Below are positions 49,011-56,746 of a DNA stretch of 64,000 nucleotides, in pieces. This DNA is from Oerskovia sp042887685 (lineage in GTDB: Bacteria > Actinomycetota > Actinomycetes > Actinomycetales > Cellulomonadaceae). The notes below the pieces were generated by a model. It made no database searches. It worked only from the letters and a program-made list of their open reading frames with translations, and was not told the origin of the DNA. A program made the translations under genes and the position numbers. Where the stretch lies: the NCBI RefSeq assembly GCF_042887685.1, contig NZ_JBHVOS010000014.1:62001-126000 (forward strand), given 5' to 3'. Position 1 is the first letter of the stretch; each line of letters begins with the position of its first letter.

Positions 49011-50789
49011 ATGAACTCGCCAGGTCGCCGTCGACCCGCCGCCCTCACCGCGGGGGTCATCGCCACGATCCTCGCCGCGACGCTGCTCACGGCCTGCACG
49101 GCCGAGGAGAGCACGATCCCGTCGATCGGCCTGGGGCTCGTCCCCGTGCCCACGGACGTGAGCGTCGACGAGGGCAAGGGTTTCACCCTCGCGGCGGACT
49201 CGACCATCGCCCTGGTCACCCCGGAGGACATGGCCCCAGACGTCCACCACGTCGGCGAGGAGCTCGCCGAGTACCTGGGCACCGCGACGGGCTTCGAGCT
49301 GCCGCTGGGCCCGGCCGTCGACGGCGCGGCGGGCGAGATCCGGCTCGAGCTCGCCCCTGACCCCGAGGTCGTCTGGGACCGCAACGGCCTGCTCGACGAC
49401 CCGGCGGTCGACGCGTACGAGCTCACGGTCGACGACGACCAGGTCGTCCTGAAGGCAGCCGCGCCCCCCGGACTCTTCCGTGGTGTGCAGACGCTGCGCC
49501 AGCTCTTCCCCGCCGAGATCGAGTCGACCACCGTCCAGGACGCCCCCGCTGACGGGTGGACCGCCCCGGCCGTCACGATCACCGACGCGCCCCGCTTCGC
49601 CTACCGGGGTGCGATGCTCGACGTGGCCCGCCGCTTCTACCCGGTCGAGTCCGTCAAGCGCTTCATCGACCACGCGTCGACCTACAAGCTCAACGCGCTC
49701 CACCTGCACCTCACGGACGACCAGGGCTGGCGCATCGCCGTCGACGCCCTGCCCCAGCTCACCGAGATCGGCTCCACGACCCAGGAATGGTGGGAGCCGG
49801 GCAGTGGCGAGGGCGAGCGCTGGTACTACACCGCCGAGGAGTACGCGGAGATCGTCGCCTACGCGGGCGAGAAGTACATGACGGTCGTACCGGAGATCGA
49901 CGGCCCCGGCCACACGCTCGCCGCCCAGGCGTCGCTCGGTTCGCTGACGTGCGACGGCGTCCCCACGGCGCAGTACTGGGGCCCCGAGGTGAACAACCCG
50001 ATCGTCTGTGCGAGCGACGAGAACATGGGCAACGTCCGGGCCTTCCTCCAGACGGTCCTCGCGTCCGTCGCGGGGCAGAACCCCGGCCCCTACCTGCACC
50101 TGGGTGGCGACGAGGCCCCGAGCCCGCCCGGCTGGTACGAGAACTACACCGAGGCGGCGAACGAGATCGCGACCTCTCACGGGAAGACCGTGATCGGCTG
50201 GCACCAGTGGGGTGCCTCCGAGGAGCTGCCGCCGGGCACGCTCGTCCAGTACTGGGGGGTCGACGCACAGCGGGGCGTCATCGGGTGGGAGGCCAAGAAC
50301 GCGGACCTGGTCGACGTCCAGGCAGCGCTCGACAAGGGTGCCCGCCTCATCATGTCCCCGGCGGATCGCACCTACCTCGACATGAAGTACGACGACGACA
50401 CCCCGTACGGCCTGGAGTGGGCCGCGCAGATCACGCTCGAGGAGGCCTACGACTGGGACCCTGGCACCCAGCTGACCTCGCCCGACGGCAAGAACGTCCT
50501 GGCCGACGAGTCGGACATGGCGGGCGTCGAGGTGCTGCTCTGGTCCGACCGTTCCTACCCCGACAGCCTCACCAGGGCCCCGGAGAGCCTCGACGAGTTC
50601 GTGCCCGTCGACCAGTACGCCGACTTCATGCTCTTCCCGCGCCTGCCCGCGACGGCCGAGGTCGCGTGGTCGGAGCAGGCCGACCGCAGCTACCCGGACT
50701 TCCGCGACCGGCTCGTCCAGGTGTCGCCGCGCTGGACGGCGGCGGGCATCGGCTGGAACGAGGTCTCGGACGTCGACTGGACGCCCTGA
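49011..50789 (+). CDS. GH20 beta-N-acetylhexosaminidase lipoprotein
   Basis: A 592-aa surface enzyme that removes terminal GlcNAc or GalNAc. The signal sequence ends in lipobox LLTAC, so the mature protein is lipid-anchored. About 40-180 is the GH20b domain. The TIM barrel begins with PRFAYRGAMLDVARRFYPVE and includes HLHLTDDQGWRI. YLHLGGDEAP carries the Asp-Glu pair for substrate-assisted catalysis, and WHQWGASEE and VEVLLWSDRS follow. AAGGAG 5 nt before the ATG at 49011 decides the start over an upstream ATG at 48990. Released amino sugars could feed the SIS/ROK/PfkB/aldolase operon at 29-33 kb (inference). Confidence 0.92.
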   Translation: MNSPGRRRPAALTAGVIATILAATLLTACTAEESTIPSIGLGLVPVPTDVSVDEGKGFTLAADSTIALVTPEDMAPDVHHVGEELAEYLGTATGFELPLGPAVDGAAGEIRLELAPDPEVVWDRNGLLDDPAVDAYELTVDDDQVVLKAAAPPGLFRGVQTLRQLFPAEIESTTVQDAPADGWTAPAVTITDAPRFAYRGAMLDVARRFYPVESVKRFIDHASTYKLNALHLHLTDDQGWRIAVDALPQLTEIGSTTQEWWEPGSGEGERWYYTAEEYAEIVAYAGEKYMTVVPEIDGPGHTLAAQASLGSLTCDGVPTAQYWGPEVNNPIVCASDENMGNVRAFLQTVLASVAGQNPGPYLHLGGDEAPSPPGWYENYTEAANEIATSHGKTVIGWHQWGASEELPPGTLVQYWGVDAQRGVIGWEAKNADLVDVQAALDKGARLIMSPADRTYLDMKYDDDTPYGLEWAAQITLEEAYDWDPGTQLTSPDGKNVLADESDMAGVEVLLWSDRSYPDSLTRAPESLDEFVPVDQYADFMLFPRLPATAEVAWSEQADRSYPDFRDRLVQVSPRWTAAGIGWNEVSDVDWTP

Positions 50790-50807
50790 CGTCGCCCATC
50801 GCGAGCG

Positions 50808-50874
50808 CGAGGTAGACCCGTGCGCGCGAGGTAGACCCCCGGGAGGTCTACCTCGCGCACACGGGTCTACCTCG
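50808..50874. terminator. 30-bp-stem hairpin with internal direct repeats
   Basis: Arms 50808-50837 and 50845-50874 pair with one mismatch around CCCGGGA. Each arm contains two copies of CGAGGTAGACC, so the element has both inverted and direct symmetry. It separates convergent GH20 and VOC genes and may end transcription from both sides. Confidence 0.7.
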
Positions 50875-50889
50875 GCAGTCGGCTCCGGC

Positions 50890-51360
50890 CTACCAGGCTC
50901 CCGGATCGGGTTCCGGCGCGACGAAGGTGACCCGGCCGTCGTCGGACACCAGGAGGCCCGGGTTGTGCGCGACCTCCCAGCGGAACCCGTCCGGGTCCGC
51001 GAAGTACCCCGAGTAACCGCCCCACACGCGCACCTGCGCGTGCACGACGACGGAGCCTCCAGCGGCGAGCGCGCTCGCCAGGACGTCGTCCACCTCGGCG
51101 GGGGAGCCGACGTTGTGCGCGAGCGCGACGGGCACCACCGGCGCGGGGCCGTGGTGGGCCTCGTGGACACCGGGACCGGCCTCTTCGAGGAGGTCTGCGC
51201 GGCGCCACAGCGAGAGCAGCAGGCCGTGCCCCACCTGGAGGAACACGACCTCGCCCGGGACCTCGTTGACCGGCTCCCACCCGAGACCGTCGACGTAGAA
51301 GGCGCGCGCCCGGGCGACGTCGCGCACCCCCAGGGTGATCAGACTGACGCGAGGTTCCAT
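50890..51360 (-). CDS. VOC-family (glyoxalase/bleomycin-resistance fold) protein
   Basis: A 156-aa protein with two beta-alpha-beta-beta-beta modules: ITLGVRDVARARAFYVDGLGWEP opens the first and SPAEVDDVLASALAAGGSVV the second. It closes with the typical GGYSGYFADPDGFRWEVAHNP, whose Glu is a usual metal ligand. The substrate is unknown; metabolite isomerase or drug-binding roles occur in the family. It is preceded by a leaderless-type promoter. Confidence 0.88.
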   Translation of the reverse strand: MEPRVSLITLGVRDVARARAFYVDGLGWEPVNEVPGEVVFLQVGHGLLLSLWRRADLLEEAGPGVHEAHHGPAPVVPVALAHNVGSPAEVDDVLASALAAGGSVVVHAQVRVWGGYSGYFADPDGFRWEVAHNPGLLVSDDGRVTFVAPEPDPGAW

Positions 51361-51366
51361 GGACCC

Positions 51367-51372
51367 ACGCTA
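51367..51372 (-). promoter_or_regulatory. Leaderless-type -10 box (TAGCGT)
   Basis: On the minus strand TAGCGT is followed by 6 nt (GGGTCC) and the VOC-protein ATG. Confidence 0.65.
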
Positions 51373-51453
51373 GACCCGACCCGCGAGCCGCGCTCCGACG
51401 AGCTCGACAGGTGCCGGCCGATCTCCGGAGCAGCGCCATCCGCCCCCGGACAC

Positions 51454-51493
51454 GACGGCGGGCCGCCGCTCCGCAGAGCGACGGCCCGCCGTC
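51454..51493 (-). terminator. Terminator of the DEAD-box helicase gene
   Basis: GACGGCGGGCCG (51454-51465) pairs with CGGCCCGCCGTC (51482-51493), and CGCTC/GAGCG extends the stem inward around CGCA. It starts 24 bp after the helicase stop. Confidence 0.75.
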
Positions 51494-51516
51494 AGGTCAG
51501 GCGAGGCGGTCGAGGA

Positions 51517-53241
51517 TCACTCGGCCGACGCCGGTGCACCGGCTGCGTCCGATGCACCACCGTGCGTGCGGCGGCGGTTGCGCTGTCGGCGCGGACGCGA
51601 GGGAGCGCCCTCCGCCGAGGCGCCCGCAGCCGGAGCCTCGGTGCGCGGGGCCTGTGCAGCGTCGGTGGCACCCGTGGACGAGGAGCGCTGTGCACCCTCG
51701 CCGCTGCGGCCACCCTCGCGACCACCGGAACGGCCGGCGTCGCGCGAACCGCTGCGCCCGCCGTCACGGCCACCCGCACGCCCGGCGTCGCGCGAGCCCG
51801 AACGGCCCGCGTCGCGCCCAGCGTCACGACCGCCGCGCGACGGCGAACCGCCACGCTTGCCGGTCTCGCCCAGGTCCTCGAGCTTCTCGGCGTCGAGGCC
51901 GGCGCGGGTCTGCGCCGACTTGGGCAGGCGGCCCTTGGTGCCCTCGGGGATGTTGAGGTCCGTGTACAGGTGCGGGGACGTCGAGTACGTCTCGACGGGC
52001 TCCGGGATGTTCAGGTCCAGGGCCTTGTTGATGAGCGACCAGCGGGGCACGTCGTCCCAGTCGACGAACGTGACGGCCGTTCCCTTGTTGCCCGCGCGGC
52101 CCGTACGGCCCGTGCGGTGCAGGTAGGTCTTCTCGTCCTCGGGGCACTGGTAGTTCACGACGTGCGTGACGTCGTCGACGTCGATGCCTCGCGCGGCGAC
52201 GTCGGTCGCGACGAGCACGTCGATCTTGCCCGAGCGGAACGCACGCAGTGCCTGCTCGCGGGCGCCCTGGCCCAGGTCGCCGTGGATCGCGCCGGACGCG
52301 AAGCCGCGGTCGGCGAGCTCGTCGGCGACCTTGGCGGCCGTGCGCTTGGTGCGTGCGAACACGATCGTCAGGCCGCGGCCCTCGGACTGGAGGATGCGCG
52401 CGAGGACCTCGACCTTGTCGAGCGCGTGCGCGCGGTAGACGACCTGCTTGATGTTCTTGACGGTCTGACCGCCGTCGTCCGGGTCGTTGGCCCGGATGTG
52501 CGTCGGCTGCGTCATGTAGCGACGCGCCATCGAGACGACCGCGCCCGGCATGGTCGCCGAGAACAGCATGGTGTGGCGGGCCGCGGGCGTGCGCGAGAGG
52601 AGCTTCTCGACGTCGGGCAAGAAGCCCAGGTCGAGCATCTCGTCGGCCTCGTCGAGCACGACGCAGCGTGCGCGCGTCAGGTTGAGGTGGCCCTGGTTCA
52701 TGAGGTCGATCATGCGACCGGGGGTCCCGACGACGACCTCGACGCCCGCGTTGAGCGTCGCGATCTGCGGCTCGTACGCACGGCCGCCGTAGAGCTGGAT
52801 GATGCGGACGCTGCGCTTGGCCGACGCGGCCTCGAGGTCGCCGGCGACCTGGACGGCGAGCTCGCGGGTCGGGACGATGACGAGGGCCTGCGGCTTGCCC
52901 GGTGCAGGGAGCTGGTCGAAGCCCTCCTCGCCCGGGGCGACGACGCGGTGCAGCAGCGGAACGCCGAAACCGAGCGTCTTGCCGGTGCCGGTCTTGGCCT
53001 GGCCGATGATGTCGTGGCCCGACATCGCGACCGGCAGCGTCATGGCCTGGATGGGGAACGGGTGGGTGATGCCGGCGTCGGCCAGCGCCTCGACGATCTC
53101 CGGGCGGACGCCGAAGTCCGCGAAGGAGACGTCCTTGGCCTGGACGCTCGACGACAGCGTGCCCTGGACGTCGTCGGCAGGGGTCTCGGAAGAGGGAAGG
53201 TCGAGCGCGGTGGGCTCGACGGGAACTTCGGTGGTGGTCAC
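51517..53241 (-). CDS. DEAD-box RNA helicase (RhlE-like)
   Basis: A 574-aa ATP-dependent RNA helicase. Motifs in order: Q-motif around PFPIQAMTLPVAM, motif I GQAKTGTGKT, Ia VPTRELAVQV, II VLDEADEMLDLGF, III FSATMPG, then in the second domain TIVFARTKRTA, IHGDLGQGAREQALRAFRSG, VATDVAARGID and VI YLHRTGRTGRAG. From about residue 447 a tail of 125 residues holds degenerate SRDAGR/GGRDGGR repeats, an RGG-like RNA-binding region. The position before a ferritin-like gene matches M. tuberculosis Rv3211-Rv3210c. A GTG start and a leader of more than 300 nt precede it. Confidence 0.94.
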   Translation of the reverse strand: MTTTEVPVEPTALDLPSSETPADDVQGTLSSSVQAKDVSFADFGVRPEIVEALADAGITHPFPIQAMTLPVAMSGHDIIGQAKTGTGKTLGFGVPLLHRVVAPGEEGFDQLPAPGKPQALVIVPTRELAVQVAGDLEAASAKRSVRIIQLYGGRAYEPQIATLNAGVEVVVGTPGRMIDLMNQGHLNLTRARCVVLDEADEMLDLGFLPDVEKLLSRTPAARHTMLFSATMPGAVVSMARRYMTQPTHIRANDPDDGGQTVKNIKQVVYRAHALDKVEVLARILQSEGRGLTIVFARTKRTAAKVADELADRGFASGAIHGDLGQGAREQALRAFRSGKIDVLVATDVAARGIDVDDVTHVVNYQCPEDEKTYLHRTGRTGRAGNKGTAVTFVDWDDVPRWSLINKALDLNIPEPVETYSTSPHLYTDLNIPEGTKGRLPKSAQTRAGLDAEKLEDLGETGKRGGSPSRGGRDAGRDAGRSGSRDAGRAGGRDGGRSGSRDAGRSGGREGGRSGEGAQRSSSTGATDAAQAPRTEAPAAGASAEGAPSRPRRQRNRRRTHGGASDAAGAPASAE

Positions 53242-53567
53242 TGGTGCCTCGTGGTTCTGATGTCTGGCGCGAGGCGCCGCACGTGCGTGATCGACCCGAC
53301 GGTTGGCGGGTCCACGATGCTCCGGGAAGTCCCAGGCAGGTACGGTCTCTCGCGCCTAGTGGCCGGCAGCCGATCGTGGGTATTCGCCGCGAAGACGTCG
53401 TCGGGGGTCGTCGGCCGTGAGGCGCGAACCCCGGTTCCGCCCGCGCGCACCGACCGAGGTCGGCGTCGTGCAGTGTCGTTCGCAAGTCTTTCGGCACGGG
53501 GTGGGGCTCAGGAGCACCCACCGGGGGCCGGGGGATTCGGACGACCGGGCAACCGATGTACCCGCCC

Positions 53568-53573
53568 ATTGTA
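53568..53573 (-). promoter_or_regulatory. Candidate -10 box (TACAAT) for the helicase
   Basis: TACAAT on the minus strand, near consensus in a GC-rich region; the -35 is unclear. Confidence 0.45.
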
Positions 53574-53648
53574 TCGGACTGCTCCCCCTGGACCCGTCAT
53601 CACCCGTGTTGTCACGTTTCATGTCGCGGCCGGTGGAGGGCGCTCGAC

Positions 53649-53654
53649 TATTCT
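53649..53654 (+). promoter_or_regulatory. Leaderless-type -10 box (TATTCT)
   Basis: TATTCT ends 6 nt before the ATG at 53661. Confidence 0.7.
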
Positions 53655-53660
53655 GGCCGG

Positions 53661-54398
53661 ATGAGCGAGCCCCAGCACCACGACCTGTCCGGCGGTACGG
53701 AGAGGCTCGCGACCGACCGCGACGTGATCGGCCTCCTGGGTCTCATCGCGTACACCGAGCTCGCGACGTTCGGGCGTCTGGCCGCCGATGCGGCGAACGC
53801 CCCGACCCTCGCGCAGCGCCACCAGCTCTCCCGGCACGCGGGCAAGATGCTTGCCCGGCACGAGCGGGTCCTGGAGCGCATCGCGGACCTGGGCGGTGAC
53901 CCCGAGGCCGAGATGGGCGCCTTCGACGGCATCTTCGACGACTTCGAGAGCCGCACCCCGTCGAGCACCTGGTGGGAGGGCGTCCTCAAGGGGTACGTCG
54001 GGCACGGGGTGGCCGACGACTTCTGCCGGCTCGCCGCGGACGGGCTCGACGACCGGTCGCGCGACCTGGTCCTGGAGATCCTCTCGGACGGTGTGGACTC
54101 CGAGCGCTCCGCGACCGTCATCGCCGACGCCGCCGCGGCCGACCCCGTGCTCGCGTCACGTCTCGCGCTGTGGGGGCGGCGCCTCGTGGGCGAGGCCCTC
54201 GGGCTGGTGCAGTCGCTGCTCGCCGAGCGCGAGGGGCTGAGCCGCCTCCTCGCGGACGGCGCCGGCCACCGCGCCGACGCCGGCACGCCCGGAGCGGCAG
54301 ACGTGACGGGTACGGCTGCCGACCGGCAGGCGTGGGTCTTCTCCCAGCTCACGGCGGAGCACACGCGCCGGATGGGGCGGTTGGGCCTCGCGGCCTGA
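53661..54398 (+). CDS. Ferritin-like fold protein (Rv3210c-like)
   Basis: A 245-aa helical protein. LLGLIAYTELATFGRLAADA carries the first Glu, LSRHAGKMLARHERVLERIA has the Glu-x-x-His-like HERVLER, and the later segments HGVADDFCRLAADG and FSQLTAEHTRRMGRLGL complete a four-helix bundle. This suits the actinobacterial ferritin-like family that resembles tRNA-hydroxylase MiaE. Its role and any metal are not established. The gene is divergent from an RhlE-like helicase and close to DUF3107 and TetR genes, as in mycobacteria. Confidence 0.8.
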   Translation: MSEPQHHDLSGGTERLATDRDVIGLLGLIAYTELATFGRLAADAANAPTLAQRHQLSRHAGKMLARHERVLERIADLGGDPEAEMGAFDGIFDDFESRTPSSTWWEGVLKGYVGHGVADDFCRLAADGLDDRSRDLVLEILSDGVDSERSATVIADAAAADPVLASRLALWGRRLVGEALGLVQSLLAEREGLSRLLADGAGHRADAGTPGAADVTGTAADRQAWVFSQLTAEHTRRMGRLGLAA

Positions 54399-54465
54399 GC
54401 GGTTCCACGCGGCCTCGTGGCCTGAGCGGCGCACGCAGGCTCGCGGCCCGAGCGGCCCTCAGCCG

Positions 54466-54510
54466 ACGAGAGCGGGGCCCCGGCTGTGTCAGCCGGGGCC
54501 CCGCTCTCGT
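54466..54510. terminator. Perfect 21-bp-stem bidirectional terminator
   Basis: Arms 54466-54486 and 54490-54510 pair perfectly around TGT, between the convergent ferritin-like and DUF3107 genes. Confidence 0.8.
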
Positions 54511-54536
54511 GCGCTGCGCGCGCCGGACGCGAGTCG

Positions 54537-54761
54537 TCAGAGCGAGCCGAAGCCCACCCGACGCTGCTCCTCGGTGCCGATCTCGACGTAGCCGATCGAC
54601 GCCGTCGGGACGATGACGCGGCGTCCGCGCGAGTCGAGCAGCTCGAGGGCCGGACCGCCGGCCAGAGCAGCGGAGACAGCGGCGGCCACGGCTTCGGTGG
54701 TCTCCTCCGTCTCGATCACGAGCTCGCGGGCCAAGTTCTGCACACCGATGGTGACTTCCAC
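54537..54761 (-). CDS. DUF3107 protein (TB9.4-like)
   Basis: A 74-aa protein that matches the actinobacterial DUF3107 family over its whole length: VEVTIGVQNLARELVIETEE, TTEAVAAAVSAALAGG and the basic end RRVIVPTASIGYVEIGT. The function is unknown; the M. tuberculosis homologue Rv3208A (TB9.4) is an antigen. AAGGAG lies 7 nt before the GTG. The upstream gene on the same strand encodes a TetR regulator, as in mycobacteria. Confidence 0.92.
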   Translation of the reverse strand: MEVTIGVQNLARELVIETEETTEAVAAAVSAALAGGPALELLDSRGRRVIVPTASIGYVEIGTEEQRRVGFGSL

Positions 54762-54897
54762 GTGATTCTCCTTCGCGAGCGTCGCCCGCGGGTGATCCCG
54801 CCGGCCACTTGTCGACAACTCCTCCGATACTAACGAGATTCCCGGACGTCCCGGGCGCTCCCGCGCTGGTGGCGGCGGGTGAGGGGCCGGGACGGTG

Positions 54898-55581
54898 TCA
54901 GCGCTCGCGGCGGAGCATCCCGTGGACACCGCGCCACGCGAGCGCGGGCACGAGGCGGGTGAGCTCCTCGCTCGTCACGCCGCTGCCGGCGCGCGCGGCC
55001 TCGCCTGCGGCGTTGCGCGCGATCGCGGTGCAGGTGCGGGCGACGACGAGCGCCTCGTGCTCGGTGAGGGACGTCAGGCGGCCGAGGACGAGGGCGAACT
55101 CGCGGGCGTTGACCTCGTCGGGCTCGAGCACGCGGGCCCGGACGCCCGGGTCGCGCATGACGTCGGACTCGAACAGGAGGCCCGCGGACGGTCCAGCGGT
55201 CCGCGCGTAGTCGACGTACGCCCGCACGATGGCCTCGATCACGGCGAGCCCGTCCACGGCGAGGGCGTCGACGTCGCCGGGGGACGTGCCCGGTGGTGCG
55301 GACCTGAACGGTGCGAGGACGGTGCGGACCGAGTCCACGAGGGCCACGCCCTGCTGGTCGACGAGCGCCAGGTACAGGTCGAGCTTGGACGGGAAGTGCC
55401 GGTAGAGGACGGGCTTGCTGACCCCGGCGCCGTCGGCGATGTCGTCCATCGTGATGTGGTGGTAGCCGTGGTCGGAGAACAGGCGTTCGGCGATGGTGAG
55501 CAGCTGCGACCGCCGTTCGCCCTTGGGCATGCGGGCGCGCACCGGACCGGGCATTCTCTGCTTCTCTGCGACCCCCGACAT
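54898..55581 (-). CDS. TetR-family regulator (Rv3208-like)
   Basis: A 227-aa regulator. HTH residues: GERRSQLLTIAERLFSDHGY, ITMDDIADGAGVSKPVLYRH with the recognition helix, FPSKLDLYLALVD. The C-terminal domain is helical and ends LAWRGVHGMLRRER. Homologues next to DUF3107 include mycobacterial Rv3208. The start at 55581 is set by a TACTAT box 6 nt upstream; the frame upstream of it has an additional ATG at 55632 that would overlap the divergent promoter. The ligand is unknown. Confidence 0.88.
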   Translation of the reverse strand: MSGVAEKQRMPGPVRARMPKGERRSQLLTIAERLFSDHGYHHITMDDIADGAGVSKPVLYRHFPSKLDLYLALVDQQGVALVDSVRTVLAPFRSAPPGTSPGDVDALAVDGLAVIEAIVRAYVDYARTAGPSAGLLFESDVMRDPGVRARVLEPDEVNAREFALVLGRLTSLTEHEALVVARTCTAIARNAAGEAARAGSGVTSEELTRLVPALAWRGVHGMLRRER

Positions 55582-55587
55582 GCCGCG

Positions 55588-55593
55588 ATAGTA
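55588..55593 (-). promoter_or_regulatory. Leaderless-type -10 box (TACTAT)
   Basis: On the minus strand TACTAT is followed by 6 nt (CGCGGC) and the TetR ATG at 55581. Confidence 0.7.
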
Positions 55594-55626
55594 CGGGCAG
55601 CGCAGAGGTGGTGCGGCGGGCGATGC

Positions 55627-55632
55627 GATCAT
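55627..55632 (+). promoter_or_regulatory. Leaderless-type -10 box (GATCAT, variant)
   Basis: GATCAT ends 6 nt before the GTG at 55639 of the DUF3152 gene. Confidence 0.4.
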
Positions 55633-55638
55633 GGACAG

Positions 55639-56685
55639 GTGAATGCACCAGGAGCGCCCGTCGATGGTTGGAGGGGACCCCTGGGGGATCGTCCGGTGGA
55701 GGGTGAAAACCCAGGTCAGGCCCCTTTTCCGGGCCCGACGGCGCCGCGCACGTCAGGTGGCGCACGCACCCGGGCGCGGCTCGCGAGCGCGCGTCGGCGC
55801 GGGATGCGCCGCGGTCCGGCGGCGGCGTTCGTCGTGGTCGGGGTCCTGGGTGGGCTCGGGGCCGGTGTCCTGGGCGTGGGGTCGCTGGTCCCCGGCGCCC
55901 CGACGGATCCTGTGGTGCCCGTGGCCTCGGGTGCGACGGGCGACCAGGGTGGAGACGGCGTCGGGCAGGAGGAGGCGGCGCCCGGGGCGACGACCGGACC
56001 GGTGGACGGGAGCGCCGGCACGGACGGCGCGACCGACGTGCGCTCGCAGGCCACCGCGAGCCGCTCGGTCCGCGACCCGCAGCTCGGTCTCGACGGCCCG
56101 GGGGTGCTGCCGCTGCCGCTCGAGCGGGTCGTCGAGGAGGGGTCGGGACTGGTCGGCCGGGAGGTCGTCCTGGACCTTGGTGGGGCGCTGGTGGTCGTGC
56201 CGGCCGAGGTGCCCGCCCCCGGGCCGGGGACGGTCAGGCGCGTGCGCGTCGAGGTCGAGCAGGGGCTACCCGTGGACGGCGAGACGTTCGCGGCCGCCGT
56301 GCTCGCGACGCTCAACGACCCGCGGGGGTGGAGCGCCGTGGACGGTGTGACGTTCGCGCGGACCGGGGGCGACGCGGACATCCGCGTGGTCCTCGCGAGC
56401 CCCGCGACGACCGACCGGCTGTGCGCCCCGCTCAAGACGATCGGCGAGTACTCGTGCGGGACGACGGGCGCCGCGATCCTCAACTTCTCGCGCTGGGTGA
56501 ACGGTGCCACGGACTTCGGGCAGGACCTGCCGCTGTACCGGCAGTACCTGGTGAACCACGAGGTCGGGCACGTACTGGGGCACCGCCACGTGAGCTGCCC
56601 GGCGCCCGGGGCGCTCGCCCCCGTCATGGTCCAGCAGTCGATGTCGACCGAGGGCTGCCTGCCGAACGGCTGGCCGACGCTCTAG
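55639..56685 (+). CDS. DUF3152 membrane-anchored metallopeptidase-like protein
   Basis: A 348-aa protein. A 55-residue cytoplasmic Pro/Gly/Arg-rich leader precedes one membrane helix (FVVVGVLGGLGAGVLGVGSL). A disordered Gly/Thr linker reaches about residue 150. The DUF3152 domain then contains RVRVEVEQGLPVDGETFAAA, LNDPRGWSAVDGVTFAR and the zinc-protease motif NHEVGHVLGHRH, whose third ligand is probably the distal His. The catalytic activity of the family has not been shown. The M. tuberculosis relative is Rv3207c, in the same neighbourhood. Confidence 0.88.
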   Translation: MNAPGAPVDGWRGPLGDRPVEGENPGQAPFPGPTAPRTSGGARTRARLASARRRGMRRGPAAAFVVVGVLGGLGAGVLGVGSLVPGAPTDPVVPVASGATGDQGGDGVGQEEAAPGATTGPVDGSAGTDGATDVRSQATASRSVRDPQLGLDGPGVLPLPLERVVEEGSGLVGREVVLDLGGALVVVPAEVPAPGPGTVRRVRVEVEQGLPVDGETFAAAVLATLNDPRGWSAVDGVTFARTGGDADIRVVLASPATTDRLCAPLKTIGEYSCGTTGAAILNFSRWVNGATDFGQDLPLYRQYLVNHEVGHVLGHRHVSCPAPGALAPVMVQQSMSTEGCLPNGWPTL

Positions 56686-56746
56686 CCGCGCCTCGCGGGT
56701 GCCGTGGCGGCCCGGCGGTGTCGGTGCCTCGTGGTGAGATCTTGGG

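Larger units (their letters stand above)
53242..53660. other. Long 5' leader of the DEAD-box helicase gene
   Basis: 419 bp without a supported gene. On the minus strand TACAAT (53573-53568) is a good -10 box, which would give a leader of about 320 nt. Long structured leaders are common for cold-inducible RNA helicases. The other end carries the leaderless promoter of the ferritin-like gene. Confidence 0.5.
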
